Origin: Shimia sp039969785
GTDB lineage: Bacteria > Pseudomonadota > Alphaproteobacteria > Rhodobacterales > Rhodobacteraceae
Direction of reading: 5' to 3'
NCBI RefSeq assembly: GCF_039969785.1
Contig: NZ_JBDVNC010000018.1
Coordinates: forward strand, 1 to 64,000
Length of the DNA stretch: 64,000 nt
Part shown: one piece after another, positions 50,317 to 59,375 of the stretch
Layout: each line of letters opens with the position of its first letter
How positions within the stretch are numbered: the first letter of the stretch is position 1
The notes under the pieces: model-generated
The model's database searches: none
Told to the model about the DNA's origin: nothing
Seen by the model: only the letters and a program-made list of their open reading frames with translations
Position numbers and translations under genes: made by a program

Positions 50317-50688
50317 ATGCGTTATCTTACCGACCGCAAGCGCGCCGAAGGTCGTGGCGCTGCTCACGCAGGGACCGAACATCATTGGCATATGCAAGTC
50401 AGCGCCGTTGGCCTGGCTTTGATCACACCGATTTTTATCTTCATTTTCGGCAACGCCTTGGGCGGCAGTTATGAAGATGTGATCGCCACATTCAGCCGTC
50501 CGTTTCCAGCCATTCTGACGGCGCTGGTTCTGGTCTTTGGTCTTCAGCATTTCGCCAAAGGGGCGCAAATGATGATCGAAGATTATTTCCACAAGTCGAC
50601 CAAGAAAATCCTGATCATGTCGGTGATCATCCTGAGCTATGGCATGACGGCGGTTGGCCTGTTCGCGCTGGCAAAAATCGCGCTTTGA
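50317..50688 (+). CDS. sdhD: Succinate dehydrogenase membrane anchor subunit
   Basis: A 123-residue anchor with three hydrophobic helices (LALITPIFIFIFGNALG, FPAILTALVLVFGLQHFAKG, LIMSVIILSYGMTAVGLFAL). Histidine residues sit near the heme (EHHWHMQVSAVG and GLQHFAKGAQMMIEDYFH). It lies 10 bases after sdhC and 11 before sdhA. Confidence 0.92.
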   Translation: MRYLTDRKRAEGRGAAHAGTEHHWHMQVSAVGLALITPIFIFIFGNALGGSYEDVIATFSRPFPAILTALVLVFGLQHFAKGAQMMIEDYFHKSTKKILIMSVIILSYGMTAVGLFALAKIAL

Positions 50689-50699
50689 GGACCTGAGAC

Positions 50700-52505
50700 A
50701 TGACTACATACGAATATGAAACGCATGATTATGACGTTGTTGTCGTAGGCGCCGGCGGCGCCGGTCTGCGCGCAACGCTGGGCATGGCGGAGCAGGGGTT
50801 GCGTACTGCCTGTGTGACCAAGGTGTTCCCGACCCGGTCGCACACGGTGGCGGCGCAGGGCGGCATCGCAGCCTCGTTGTCCAATATGGGCCCCGACAAC
50901 TGGCAGTGGCATATGTATGACACAGTCAAAGGGTCTGACTGGCTGGGCGATACCGATGCGATGGAATACCTCGCACGGGAAGCACCCAAGGCGGTCTATG
51001 AGCTGGAGCACTACGGTGTGCCGTTCAGTCGGACCGAAGAAGGCAAGATTTATCAGCGTCCGTTTGGGGGCCACACCACCGAATTTGGCGAAGGTCCTGC
51101 TGTACAGCGGACATGTGCTGCGGCTGACCGGACTGGCCACGCCATTTTGCACACGCTTTATGGGCAGTCGGTTAAAAACAACGCCGAGTTTTATATCGAA
51201 TATTTCGCCATCGACCTGATCATGTCAGAAGATGGCCAGTGTCAGGGCGTTGTCTGCTGGAAGCTGGACGACGGCACCATGCACATATTCAACGCAAAAA
51301 TGGTGGTGTTGGCGACGGGCGGTTACGGCCGTGCGTATTTCAGCGCCACGTCGGCTCACACCTGTACTGGTGACGGTGGTGGCATGGTGGCCCGTGCGGG
51401 TTTGCCGTTGCAGGATATGGAATTTGTTCAGTTCCACCCAACCGGGATCTATGGCGCAGGTGTGCTGATTACCGAAGGTGCACGCGGAGAAGGTGGTTAT
51501 CTGACCAACTCTGAAGGTGAGCGGTTCATGGAGCGCTATGCGCCCCAGTACAAAGACCTTGCGCCGCGCGATTACGTGTCACGCTCGATGACCATGGAAA
51601 TTCGCGAAGGTCGCGGGATTGGCGCTGATGGCGACCATATCCACCTGAACCTCAGCCACTTGCCCTCCGAGGCGTTGGCGGAACGTTTGCCTGGTATCAC
51701 CGAAAGCGCGCGCGTGTTTGCGGGTGTTGACGTGACTAAAGAGCCGATCCCGGTTCTGCCGACAGTGCACTATAATATGGGTGGTATTCCGACCAACTAT
51801 TGGGGCGAAGTGCTGAACCCAACTGCCGAAGATCCCAAGGCCGTTGTGCCGGGCTTGATGGCTGTTGGCGAAGCGGGATGTGCGTCGGTTCACGGTGCCA
51901 ACCGTCTTGGGTCAAACTCGCTGATCGATCTGGTGGTGTTTGGACGTGCTTCGGCCATTCGCGCCGGTAAAGTTGTTGACCCCGAAGCCAGCAATCCAGT
52001 GTTGAACACAGCCTCTGTCGACAAAGCGTTTGATCGGTTTGACGGTTTGCGCAATGCCAAAGGTGGCACGCCAACGGCTGAACTGCGTTTGGAAATGCAA
52101 CGTACGATGCAGGCAGATGCGGCCGTGTTCCGGACAGACAAGACGCTGAAACAAGGCGTCGAGAAGATGACCGAGATTGCCGCCAAGGTAGACGATCTGA
52201 GCGTTACGGACACATCATTGGTGTGGAACAGCGACCTGATGGAAACGCTGGAGCTGACCAACCTGATGCCCAATGCATTGGCCACAATTCACGGTGCGGA
52301 GGCTCGCAAGGAAAGCCGCGGCGCGCATGCGCACGAGGATTATGCCACGCGGGATGATGAAAACTGGCGCGTTCACACTGTCAGTCGTGTTGAAGGCAAT
52401 AAAGTCGACCTGAGCTATCGTCCGGTAGTTGTCGACCCGCTGACTACCGAAGACGAAGGCGGCATCAGCCTCAAGAAAATCGCACCCAAGGCGCGGACGT
52501 TCTGA
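50700..52505 (+). CDS. sdhA: Succinate dehydrogenase flavoprotein subunit
   Basis: A 601-residue flavoprotein. VVVVGAGGAGLRATLGMAE binds FAD; the covalent FAD histidine is in PTRSHTVAAQGG; active-site QFHPTGIYGAGVLITEGARG and HGANRLGSNSLIDLVVFGRA are intact. Normal length. The following small gene overlaps its stop. Confidence 0.97.
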   Translation: MTTYEYETHDYDVVVVGAGGAGLRATLGMAEQGLRTACVTKVFPTRSHTVAAQGGIAASLSNMGPDNWQWHMYDTVKGSDWLGDTDAMEYLAREAPKAVYELEHYGVPFSRTEEGKIYQRPFGGHTTEFGEGPAVQRTCAAADRTGHAILHTLYGQSVKNNAEFYIEYFAIDLIMSEDGQCQGVVCWKLDDGTMHIFNAKMVVLATGGYGRAYFSATSAHTCTGDGGGMVARAGLPLQDMEFVQFHPTGIYGAGVLITEGARGEGGYLTNSEGERFMERYAPQYKDLAPRDYVSRSMTMEIREGRGIGADGDHIHLNLSHLPSEALAERLPGITESARVFAGVDVTKEPIPVLPTVHYNMGGIPTNYWGEVLNPTAEDPKAVVPGLMAVGEAGCASVHGANRLGSNSLIDLVVFGRASAIRAGKVVDPEASNPVLNTASVDKAFDRFDGLRNAKGGTPTAELRLEMQRTMQADAAVFRTDKTLKQGVEKMTEIAAKVDDLSVTDTSLVWNSDLMETLELTNLMPNALATIHGAEARKESRGAHAHEDYATRDDENWRVHTVSRVEGNKVDLSYRPVVVDPLTTEDEGGISLKKIAPKARTF

Positions 52506-52918
52506 TGAAGATGCGTTTTCTGGCATTTACAGCACTTGCTGCTTTACAGGTTTCAGGAGCGATCGCTCTTGAAAGCGAAGTAGTGCGGCAAGTGCAACAA
52601 TGCATGAAGAAAACGCATGCGCCGGGAAGCTATGCCATTACTCAGTTTGAACCGGTGCCCACGGTATCGGCTCATTCTGGCGGATCAGAACTTGGGACGC
52701 ACAACGTCAACGATTGTTTGAAAGACACGTACCAGGTTCAGTACAGGTCAGATGCGGCCGTTTGTTGGGGGGCAGGTGCAAGCTCCGGCGACGCCCAGCA
52801 GAGTGGCTGCTTGGCCCAAGACCAATCCGGTAAGTACGGGTTTGCGTCCACCGAGGTAGACAGCAACATTTGTTCCAGAAGAGGCGGTCCTTTGTATGGC
52901 GGAACTGGATATTGCTAG
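52505..52918 (+). CDS. Secreted cysteine-rich protein between sdhA and sdhB
   Basis: A 137-residue protein with a signal peptide (FLAFTALAALQVSGAIA). The mature part has six cysteines (VQQCMKKTHAPG, NDCLKDTY, AAVCWGAG, SGCLAQD, NICSRRGG, TGYC), enough for three disulfides. No family is recognised. Its ATG shares one base with the sdhA stop (TGATG), so it is cotranslated with the sdh operon. It has no evident place in complex II. It could be an extracytoplasmic passenger gene. Confidence 0.6.
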   Translation: MKMRFLAFTALAALQVSGAIALESEVVRQVQQCMKKTHAPGSYAITQFEPVPTVSAHSGGSELGTHNVNDCLKDTYQVQYRSDAAVCWGAGASSGDAQQSGCLAQDQSGKYGFASTEVDSNICSRRGGPLYGGTGYC

Positions 52919-52996
52919 AAAAATCAATGCTGGCGGGCCGTGCGTCCCGAAACGGGATGCCAGCCCCAACAGGAACAGCTCTTAGGAGACAGACCC

Positions 52997-53776
52997 ATGG
53001 CTGAATTTAAACTCCCAAAGAATTCGCGCATTACGACGGGCAAAACTTGGCCCAAGCCCGAAGGCGCGACCAATGTGCGTAAGTTCCAGATTTATCGCTG
53101 GAATCCGGATGACGGAAAAAACCCGTCGCTGGACACGTATTTCCTCGACATGGACAAATGTGGTCCGATGGTCCTGGACGCGTTGATCAAGATCAAAAAC
53201 GAGATTGACCCAACGCTGACGTTCCGGCGGTCTTGTCGCGAAGGTATCTGCGGTTCCTGTTCGATGAACGTCGACGGTATCAACACGCTGGCCTGTATCT
53301 ATGGGCTGGACGAGATCAAGGGTGACGTCAAAATCTATCCATTGCCGCATATGGCCGTGGTCAAAGATTTGATCCCCGATCTGAACCATTTCTATGCGCA
53401 GCATGCGTCGGTTATGCCGTGGCTGGAAACTAAGACAAACCGTCCGGCGCATGAATGGAAGCAATCCATTGAAGACCGCAAAAAGCTTGATGGGCTGTAT
53501 GAATGCGTGATGTGCGCCAGCTGTTCGACGTCTTGCCCGAGCTATTGGTGGAACAGTGACCGGTATCTTGGCCCGGCGGCGTTGCTGCACGCCTATCGCT
53601 GGATCATCGACAGCCGCGACGAGGCCACTGGCGAACGTCTGGACGAATTGGAAGATCCGTTCAAGCTGTACCGGTGCCACACGATTATGAACTGTGCCAA
53701 GACCTGCCCCAAAGGCTTGAATCCGGCCAAAGCGATTGCCGAGATCAAGAAGATGCTGGTCGAACGCCACGTTTGA
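52997..53776 (+). CDS. sdhB: Succinate dehydrogenase iron-sulfur subunit
   Basis: A 259-residue subunit with the three clusters: [2Fe-2S] SCREGICGSCSMNVDG, then CVMCASCSTSCPSYWW ([4Fe-4S]) and CHTIMNCAKTCPKGLNP ([3Fe-4S] and remaining ligands). It starts at ATG 52997 with TAGGAGA upstream. It is the last gene of the operon, followed by a terminator. Confidence 0.97.
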   Translation: MAEFKLPKNSRITTGKTWPKPEGATNVRKFQIYRWNPDDGKNPSLDTYFLDMDKCGPMVLDALIKIKNEIDPTLTFRRSCREGICGSCSMNVDGINTLACIYGLDEIKGDVKIYPLPHMAVVKDLIPDLNHFYAQHASVMPWLETKTNRPAHEWKQSIEDRKKLDGLYECVMCASCSTSCPSYWWNSDRYLGPAALLHAYRWIIDSRDEATGERLDELEDPFKLYRCHTIMNCAKTCPKGLNPAKAIAEIKKMLVERHV

Positions 53777-53794
53777 TCGACGTTACAGGTTCCC

Positions 53795-53823
53795 AAAAAG
53801 CCCGCCATTTGTGCGGGCTTTTT
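53795..53823 (+). terminator. Terminator of the sdh operon
   Basis: AAAAAGCCCGC / GCGGGCTTTTT, a perfect 11-bp stem with a 7-base loop, about 18 bases after the sdhB stop. Confidence 0.9.
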
Positions 53824-54043
53824 CCTTTCTAGCACTTGTTTAAGATGCGCTGTCTCGGAGCGTTTCAGGTGCCAATAATGGATCGGTTCTGATCCCGGTG
53901 TGCGCTTTTGACACGATGGTTAACGCAAAGGCAGTTGCCGAAAATGCATGCCACCATTGCGTAATCGGGGGGGTGTGGTACGCAAAAAATGCGCCTAGGC
54001 TCAACGGCAGGGAGGAGTTCTGACTGGATTGGAGAACTCTCTA

Positions 54044-54199
54044 ATGTCGAACTCTGAAAACATTTCACAAGACGCAGCACGTGCGCTGGAAATTCTCGAA
54101 CAAGCTTATGCCTACTACGCGCAACCCTCAAAGGTCGTGAACAAAGGGCAGGCCAGACAAGAGAACGAAACCTATTTCGAATATGTCAAAGCTGCCTAG
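54044..54199 (+). CDS. Small protein of unknown function (51 residues)
   Basis: ATG 54044 with GGAGA 8 bases upstream opens a 51-codon frame ending at TAG 54197-54199. The product is helical and tyrosine-rich (AARALEILEQAYAYYAQPSK, ENETYFEYVKAA). It resembles short hypothetical proteins of Rhodobacterales from memory, with no known function. It has no signal peptide. The 218 bases before it, after the sdh terminator, hold no other supported feature. Confidence 0.5.
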   Translation: MSNSENISQDAARALEILEQAYAYYAQPSKVVNKGQARQENETYFEYVKAA

Positions 54200-54302
54200 G
54201 CAGCACCCGTCCGATTGCAAGGCAACTATAACATGACGTGAGGTTGCGCTTGGTTGCACCCTTTCTGACCGCTAGCTTGCCGTCAGAGGGGGGACGAACG
54301 GT

Positions 54303-55943
54303 ATGACAGATGTGATCGTGACAGGCGCGGGGCTGGCTGGCTTGGTTGCAGCTGTTGAAGCTGCAGACCGGGGCCGCAAAGTTCTGTTGCTGGATCAGGA
54401 AGGCCCGCAATCGCTGGGTGGTCAGGCTTTTTGGTCCCTTGGTGGTTTGTTTATGGTCGACACACCCGAGCAAAGGCGCATGGGCATTCGCGACAGCCCT
54501 GAACTTGCCCTGCGCGACTGGATGGGATCGGCCCAGTTTGACCGGCCCGAAGATGCCAACCCACGAAAGGTGGCCGAAGCTTTTGTAGAGTTTGCTGCAA
54601 CAGACATGCGTAGCTGGTTGGCGGCACGTGGGTTTCGCTGGTTTCCGGTGGTAGGTTGGGCAGAACGCGGTGGTGCGCAGGCGGATGGGCATGGCAATTC
54701 GGTGCCGCGCTTTCATATCACATGGGGCACGGGGCCCGGAGTGGTGTCTCCGTTTGTGCAGCTTGTGCAGGACCATGTGCGCGATGGCCGGATCACGCTG
54801 GGGTTTCGCCATCGCGTCACGGGGTTGATGATCGCAAACGGTGCGGTATCCGGCGTTAGTGGAGATATCCTGGCGCAAGACGATGCGGACCGGGGCAAGT
54901 CCACCAACCGCGAAGTGGTTGGCGCTTTCGAGCATCGGGCCGACGCGGTCATTGTCACGTCAGGTGGTATCGGCGGAGATCATGCCACTGTGCGTCGATA
55001 TTGGCCCACGGATCGGCTCGGGCCAGCGCCATCGAGGATGGTCGCCGGGGTTCCCGATTATGTCGATGGACAAATGCAAAGCGTGGCGCAGCAGGCGGGC
55101 GCGGGTCTGATCAATGGCGATCGGATGTGGCATTATACCGAAGGCCTTGAAAACTGGGATCCGATCTGGCCCAATCACGGTATTCGTATTCTGCCCGGCC
55201 CATCATCGATGTGGTTTGATGCGCTGGGCGACCGTTTAGAGGCGCCGTTTTTGCCGGGGTTTGATACGCTGGGCACGCTGCGCCGGATTTTGTCGACCGG
55301 GCACGACCACAGCTGGTTTATTCTGACCCAGAAAATCATCGAAAAAGAGTTTGCCTTGTCCGGGTCCGAGCAAAACCCGGATCTGACATCCGGCAGATGG
55401 TCGTCGGTGTTGAAAGCCCGGTTGCTGGGCAAAGGCGCACCTGCGCCGGTTGAGGCGTTCAAGCGAGAGGGGGTCGATTTTGTCGTAGCGGATACGTTAG
55501 AGGAGCTGGTGTCCGGCATGAGCGCTTTGACACCGCAAACGCCTTTGGACATTGAGAAAATTCGTGCTCAGATCGCGGCAAGGGATGCCCAGACCGACAA
55601 TCCGTTCGCAAAGGATGCCCAAGTGACCGCCATTCGCGGCGCGCGCGCCTATCGCGGGGATCGGTTGATCCGCACCGCGAAACCGCATCACATTCTGGCA
55701 CCGGAAAACGGACCTTTGATTGGGGTGCGCCTGAACATCCTGACCCGCAAGTCGTTGGGTGGGTTGCACACCGATGAAAATGCGCAGGTTCTGCGTGCGA
55801 ATGGCGACGTTTTCCAGGGGTTGTTTGCCGCAGGAGAAGTGGCGGGATTTGGCGGTGGTGGCTATCATGGTTACAACGCGTTGGAAGGTACGTTTCTGGG
55901 CGGGTGTATTTATTCAGGTCGCGCGGCCGGCAGGTCTGTCTGA
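54303..55943 (+). CDS. FAD-binding dehydrogenase (fumarate reductase / 3-ketosteroid dehydrogenase-like)
   Basis: A 546-residue flavoprotein. VIVTGAGLAGLVAAVEAADR binds FAD; the substrate-domain region contains GGLHTDENAQVLRANGDVFQ and the end motif GLFAAGEVAGFGGGGYHGYN. It belongs to the group of FAD-dependent dehydrogenases that resemble fumarate reductase flavoproteins but lack the covalent FAD histidine. The substrate is unknown. It is 27 bases from a DUF1989 gene, probably cotranscribed. The pairing suggests a joint role in small-amine or organic acid oxidation, which is inference. Confidence 0.8.
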   Translation: MTDVIVTGAGLAGLVAAVEAADRGRKVLLLDQEGPQSLGGQAFWSLGGLFMVDTPEQRRMGIRDSPELALRDWMGSAQFDRPEDANPRKVAEAFVEFAATDMRSWLAARGFRWFPVVGWAERGGAQADGHGNSVPRFHITWGTGPGVVSPFVQLVQDHVRDGRITLGFRHRVTGLMIANGAVSGVSGDILAQDDADRGKSTNREVVGAFEHRADAVIVTSGGIGGDHATVRRYWPTDRLGPAPSRMVAGVPDYVDGQMQSVAQQAGAGLINGDRMWHYTEGLENWDPIWPNHGIRILPGPSSMWFDALGDRLEAPFLPGFDTLGTLRRILSTGHDHSWFILTQKIIEKEFALSGSEQNPDLTSGRWSSVLKARLLGKGAPAPVEAFKREGVDFVVADTLEELVSGMSALTPQTPLDIEKIRAQIAARDAQTDNPFAKDAQVTAIRGARAYRGDRLIRTAKPHHILAPENGPLIGVRLNILTRKSLGGLHTDENAQVLRANGDVFQGLFAAGEVAGFGGGGYHGYNALEGTFLGGCIYSGRAAGRSV

Positions 55944-55970
55944 GGCATTGATGCAAAAGGAGAATTCAGG

Positions 55971-56819
55971 ATGAACCAGCCAGTTGATGCGGACGAGCGG
56001 CGTGCCAAAGCGCCGGTGATTTGTTACCCGGTCGACACTTTGCCGAGACCCGATCTTGCGCTTTATGCCCGTGCCCGCAACGGGGCCGTCAAGGTGAGCG
56101 AAGTGGTGGTTCCGCCGCGAGAGGCCGGGTGCTTTCATGTCAAAGCCGGGTCCTTTTTCCGGATATCTTCGATTGATGGGCCACAGGTGGGGGACCTGAA
56201 CCTGTGGAATGCCAGTGATCTGTCCGAAAGGTTCTATTCCGGCAAGACCCGGGCGCTGCACGGGACGCATCTGAGTACGGGCGCGCGCATGTGGTCTTCT
56301 TTCCCGTATCTGAGGCCTATGGCGACCGTCACGCAGGATACGCTGTCGTGGTACGGCATGGATGAATACGGTGGCAGCGTGCATGATGTGATTGGCACGC
56401 GTTGTGATCCCTATACAGGTAACTTGTTGAATTCGGACAACTATCATCATTGTTGCCACTCAAACCTGACCCGTGCGCTGGCGCAGGAAACGGGATTGCC
56501 GCTGAAGGACGCAGAGGCCCATGTGCATGACGTTCTGAATGTCTTTATGTGCACGGGTTTCACGCGGGACACAGGGCAATATTTCATGAAGGCCAGCCCG
56601 GTGCGTCCGGGGGATTACATCGAATTCTTCGCTGAGATCGACCTGCTCGGCGCGCTCAGCGCCTGTCCGGGCGGGGATTGTTCCAGCCAGCACAGCTCGG
56701 ATGTCGCAGCGTGTTATCCGTTGATGGTCGAGGTGTTTGACCCAGTGGCGGGCACGCTGGGTTCATGGCAACCGCCCGCTGTGAACCAGTATGACCGGAC
56801 CCATGGAATTGAGGGCTGA
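55971..56819 (+). CDS. DUF1989 / urea carboxylase-associated family protein
   Basis: A 282-residue protein of the DUF1989 family. The core is FRISSIDGPQVGDLNLWNAS, TRALHGTHLSTGARMWS, RCDPYTGNLLNSDNYHHCC and SHSNL-like residues near 160, with several cysteines and histidines that could bind metal. Related proteins accompany urea carboxylase or guanidine-use enzymes, but none is nearby here. The function is unknown. It follows the FAD dehydrogenase. Confidence 0.75.
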   Translation: MNQPVDADERRAKAPVICYPVDTLPRPDLALYARARNGAVKVSEVVVPPREAGCFHVKAGSFFRISSIDGPQVGDLNLWNASDLSERFYSGKTRALHGTHLSTGARMWSSFPYLRPMATVTQDTLSWYGMDEYGGSVHDVIGTRCDPYTGNLLNSDNYHHCCHSNLTRALAQETGLPLKDAEAHVHDVLNVFMCTGFTRDTGQYFMKASPVRPGDYIEFFAEIDLLGALSACPGGDCSSQHSSDVAACYPLMVEVFDPVAGTLGSWQPPAVNQYDRTHGIEG

Positions 56820-56881
56820 CCCGACTTGAAAACTCTCGGCGCCATGGCCTTAGCTGGCGCTCGATTTGGCGCATCGGCAGC

Positions 56882-56914
56882 GCGTCGGTATCACGTCGGT
56901 ATTGCGTCGGTTTT
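56882..56914. repeat. 11-bp tandem repeat, three units
   Basis: Units GCGTCGGTATC, ACGTCGGTATT and GCGTCGGTTTT, the same period and unit as the array at 34224-34266. It lies in the 218-base gap between the DUF1989 gene and the SHMT-like gene. Confidence 0.7.
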
Positions 56915-57037
56915 GGCGTGGTGGCGATGGATACCCACCCCCACGTCTTGCACGCGTCGAAATCGACGCGCCGGGGCCCCGCGCCCATTGGGCGTGGGGC
57001 CGGGCCCAACGGATGGCGGACCAGCTTGCTGGTCAGA

Positions 57038-58378
57038 TCATCGGGCGGGAGCCTCTGGCAGGTGGACAAAGTGAAGCCGGTCGAAGGTCTTTCGCCAACG
57101 CGCCGTTTCACCAGCTAACGTTTCAGGCGCGTCCGAGCGCAGCGCCTCTGCAATCCGCCGCGCCAGTTCCGGTGCGTGCGCGCGCGTCATGCCCCAGCGC
57201 ACCAGTTCCGGTGTGCCAATGCGCAATCCGTTCAGATCATTCGCCACAGGGGCGGTTGGCAACCCGATACCGCAGGCCAGAAACCCCGCCCGCCGTAGCT
57301 TTTTCGAGGCCGCTTGCCCTCCACCGAAAGGCTCTGCCAAAATGGCGAATTGATGAGATCGGGTTGGGCCATCTTGGGTTTCGAAAACAGCAGTGCCTAA
57401 TGCCTTGAGTTCGGCTGCCAGTGCGCTGGCCAGATCGATCATTGCGTCTGCATAGTCCCGTCCGTGATCGCGCCAGTCCAGCATGCTGACCGCCAGCGCG
57501 GCGGATTTGGCCGCGTCGAAATTGGCGGTCATTCCTGGGAACGCAATGGCATCCAGCCGCTCGGCAATGGTGGCGTCATTGGTGACAATCAGGCCCGAAG
57601 GCGGGCCGCCCAGCGATTTGTAGGTGGACATGGTCATCACATGCGCGCCTTCGGCCAGCGGGTTTTGCCATGCGCGCCCGGCGATAATGCCGCATTGATG
57701 GGCCGCGTCGAACAGCACATGCGCCCCAACCGTATCCGCAATTGCCCGAATTTCGCGGACCGGGTGTTCCAGCAGGTTCAGCGATCCGCCAATCGTGATC
57801 AGCTTGGGTTTGACCTGTCCGACAAGCTTTGCCAGCGCTTCAAGGTCGACAGTGTAGCCGTCTGCATTCACCGGTGCCGCATGGCTGGTTAGCCCATATA
57901 GACCCGCGCAGCCTGCCGCGTGATGGGTGACATGCCCGCCAATCTCGGCCGGTGGTGTGATGATGGTGTCGCCGGGGTTGGTCAGGGCCATGAAGCCATA
58001 AAGGTTGGCAATCGCCCCCGAGGGCACACGGATTTCTGCGTATTTCGCGCCAAACACTTCGGCGCAAAGTTCAGCTGCGATGACCTCGATCTCTTCGATG
58101 GCTTCCAGACCCATTTCGTATTTGTCGCCGGGATAGCCCAGCGATGGGCGGGTGCCCATGCCCGATGCCAACAGCGCTTCAGCCATTGGGTTCATCACGT
58201 TGGTCGCGGGGTTGAGGTTAAAGCAATCGCGTTCGTGGATCTGCCGGTTTTGATCAGCGAGTTCGCTGATCCGGGACGATATGGCGGCGCTTTGGGCGGT
58301 GGCGGTCTGTGTTGCGATGCTTTGAACACGTGTTTCACAGTTGGCGGGCACCCATGGGCGCGGGGTGAGGTGAGGCAT
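57038..58378 (-). CDS. Serine hydroxymethyltransferase-like PLP enzyme
   Basis: A 446-residue fold-type I aminotransferase-type enzyme of the SHMT family. PLP lysine is in MSTYKSLGGPPSGLIVTND, and VLFDAAHQCGIIAGRAW, RVPSGAIANLYGFMALTNPG and LGYPGDKYEMGLEAIEEIE are recognisable blocks. The product differs from the standard housekeeping GlyA in places, and the divergent LysR gene suggests substrate-induced expression. It may act on a beta-hydroxy amino acid such as 2-methylserine, threonine or phenylserine; this cannot be decided here. ATG 58378 has GGAG upstream; the longer frame is not protein-like. Confidence 0.75.
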   Translation of the reverse strand: MPHLTPRPWVPANCETRVQSIATQTATAQSAAISSRISELADQNRQIHERDCFNLNPATNVMNPMAEALLASGMGTRPSLGYPGDKYEMGLEAIEEIEVIAAELCAEVFGAKYAEIRVPSGAIANLYGFMALTNPGDTIITPPAEIGGHVTHHAAGCAGLYGLTSHAAPVNADGYTVDLEALAKLVGQVKPKLITIGGSLNLLEHPVREIRAIADTVGAHVLFDAAHQCGIIAGRAWQNPLAEGAHVMTMSTYKSLGGPPSGLIVTNDATIAERLDAIAFPGMTANFDAAKSAALAVSMLDWRDHGRDYADAMIDLASALAAELKALGTAVFETQDGPTRSHQFAILAEPFGGGQAASKKLRRAGFLACGIGLPTAPVANDLNGLRIGTPELVRWGMTRAHAPELARRIAEALRSDAPETLAGETARWRKTFDRLHFVHLPEAPAR

Positions 58379-58419
58379 GTCAGGCTCCGGTTTGATGTTG
58401 TGCCCACTAGGCGCGGATA

Positions 58420-58435
58420 TTTGCGATCGCGCAAA
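58420..58435. promoter_or_regulatory. LysR-type palindrome between SHMT-like and LysR genes
   Basis: TTTGCGATCGCGCAAA is a 16-base palindrome (6-bp arms) with a T-N11-A core, in the 100-base divergent gap. It fits a LysR-type binding site. Confidence 0.5.
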
Positions 58436-58478
58436 CCAGTTTTCATGATATGTAGGCATAGTAAAGCTAGGGGTATTT

Positions 58479-59375
58479 ATGGCAATTGCACCACCAAGAC
58501 CCAAGGGGCCGCCGCTGACGGCGTTGCGTGCTTTTGAGGCGGCGGCCCGGTTGGGCGGGTTCTCCCGGGCGGCAGAGGAATTATGCGTGACCCCGGGAGC
58601 GATCGCGCAACAGGTGAAGGCTTTAGAAGACTGGTGTGGGGCGGCGTTGTTTGACCGGCAGGCACAGGGCGTTGATCTGAGCCGGGTCGGGGCCGAGGTG
58701 TTGCCCGGTTTGACACATGCGTTTGACGCGCTTGGTGCGGCGGTTGGTGATTTGCGGCAGGCGGCAGCACCGGGGCGGGTGCATATTGCGGCGCTGCCAT
58801 CCATCGCGCAGCTATGGGTGTCGCCGCGCATGCCAGCGCTTCGTGCAGCCTTGCCCGGGTTGCAATTGTCTGTCACCGCGCTGGAAACGCCGCCCAACCT
58901 GATGCGCGACCCGTTTGATCTGACAGTGTTTTACGGCGCAGGCGACGGCGTGCGCATTGCGCAGGACGAGATATTCCCTGTCTGCGCCCCGGATGTGGCA
59001 GAGCGATTGCGCGATATTGGTGATCTGGCCGACGTGCCGTGCTTATCGGATGCGGTATGGCAAGAGGATTGGGCCCGTTGGCTGAGCGCATGCGGGTGTG
59101 ATTTGCGTGTAAAAGGACCGGTCTATTCGCTCTATGCGCTTGCCGTCGAAGAAGCGGTGCACGGCGCGGGGGTCCTGATGGGGCACGGCGCGCTGATCGA
59201 GCGGCATCTGGCCAGCGGTGCGCTTGTTGCGCCGTTTCATACCCGCGCACGTTTGCCCCGCTGGTTAGAGCTGCGCCACAAGGGCGGCGCGGTTGCGCCA
59301 CCCTTGCAGGCGTTGATCGGGTTACTGAGCGGAGAAGGCGGCCTCCAGCGCAATCTCGACCATGTCACCAAATGA
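58479..59375 (+). CDS. LysR family transcriptional regulator (GcvA-like)
   Basis: A 298-residue regulator. The N-terminal winged helix is PLTALRAFEAAARLGGFSRA followed by AEELCVTPGAIAQQVKALEDW. The substrate-binding domain follows from about residue 90. The pattern is nearest to the GcvA-type LysR group, members of which often control amino acid catabolism. It is divergent from the SHMT-like gene with a palindrome between them. Its 3' end overlaps deoD by 54 bases on the opposite strand. Confidence 0.85.
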   Translation: MAIAPPRPKGPPLTALRAFEAAARLGGFSRAAEELCVTPGAIAQQVKALEDWCGAALFDRQAQGVDLSRVGAEVLPGLTHAFDALGAAVGDLRQAAAPGRVHIAALPSIAQLWVSPRMPALRAALPGLQLSVTALETPPNLMRDPFDLTVFYGAGDGVRIAQDEIFPVCAPDVAERLRDIGDLADVPCLSDAVWQEDWARWLSACGCDLRVKGPVYSLYALAVEEAVHGAGVLMGHGALIERHLASGALVAPFHTRARLPRWLELRHKGGAVAPPLQALIGLLSGEGGLQRNLDHVTK

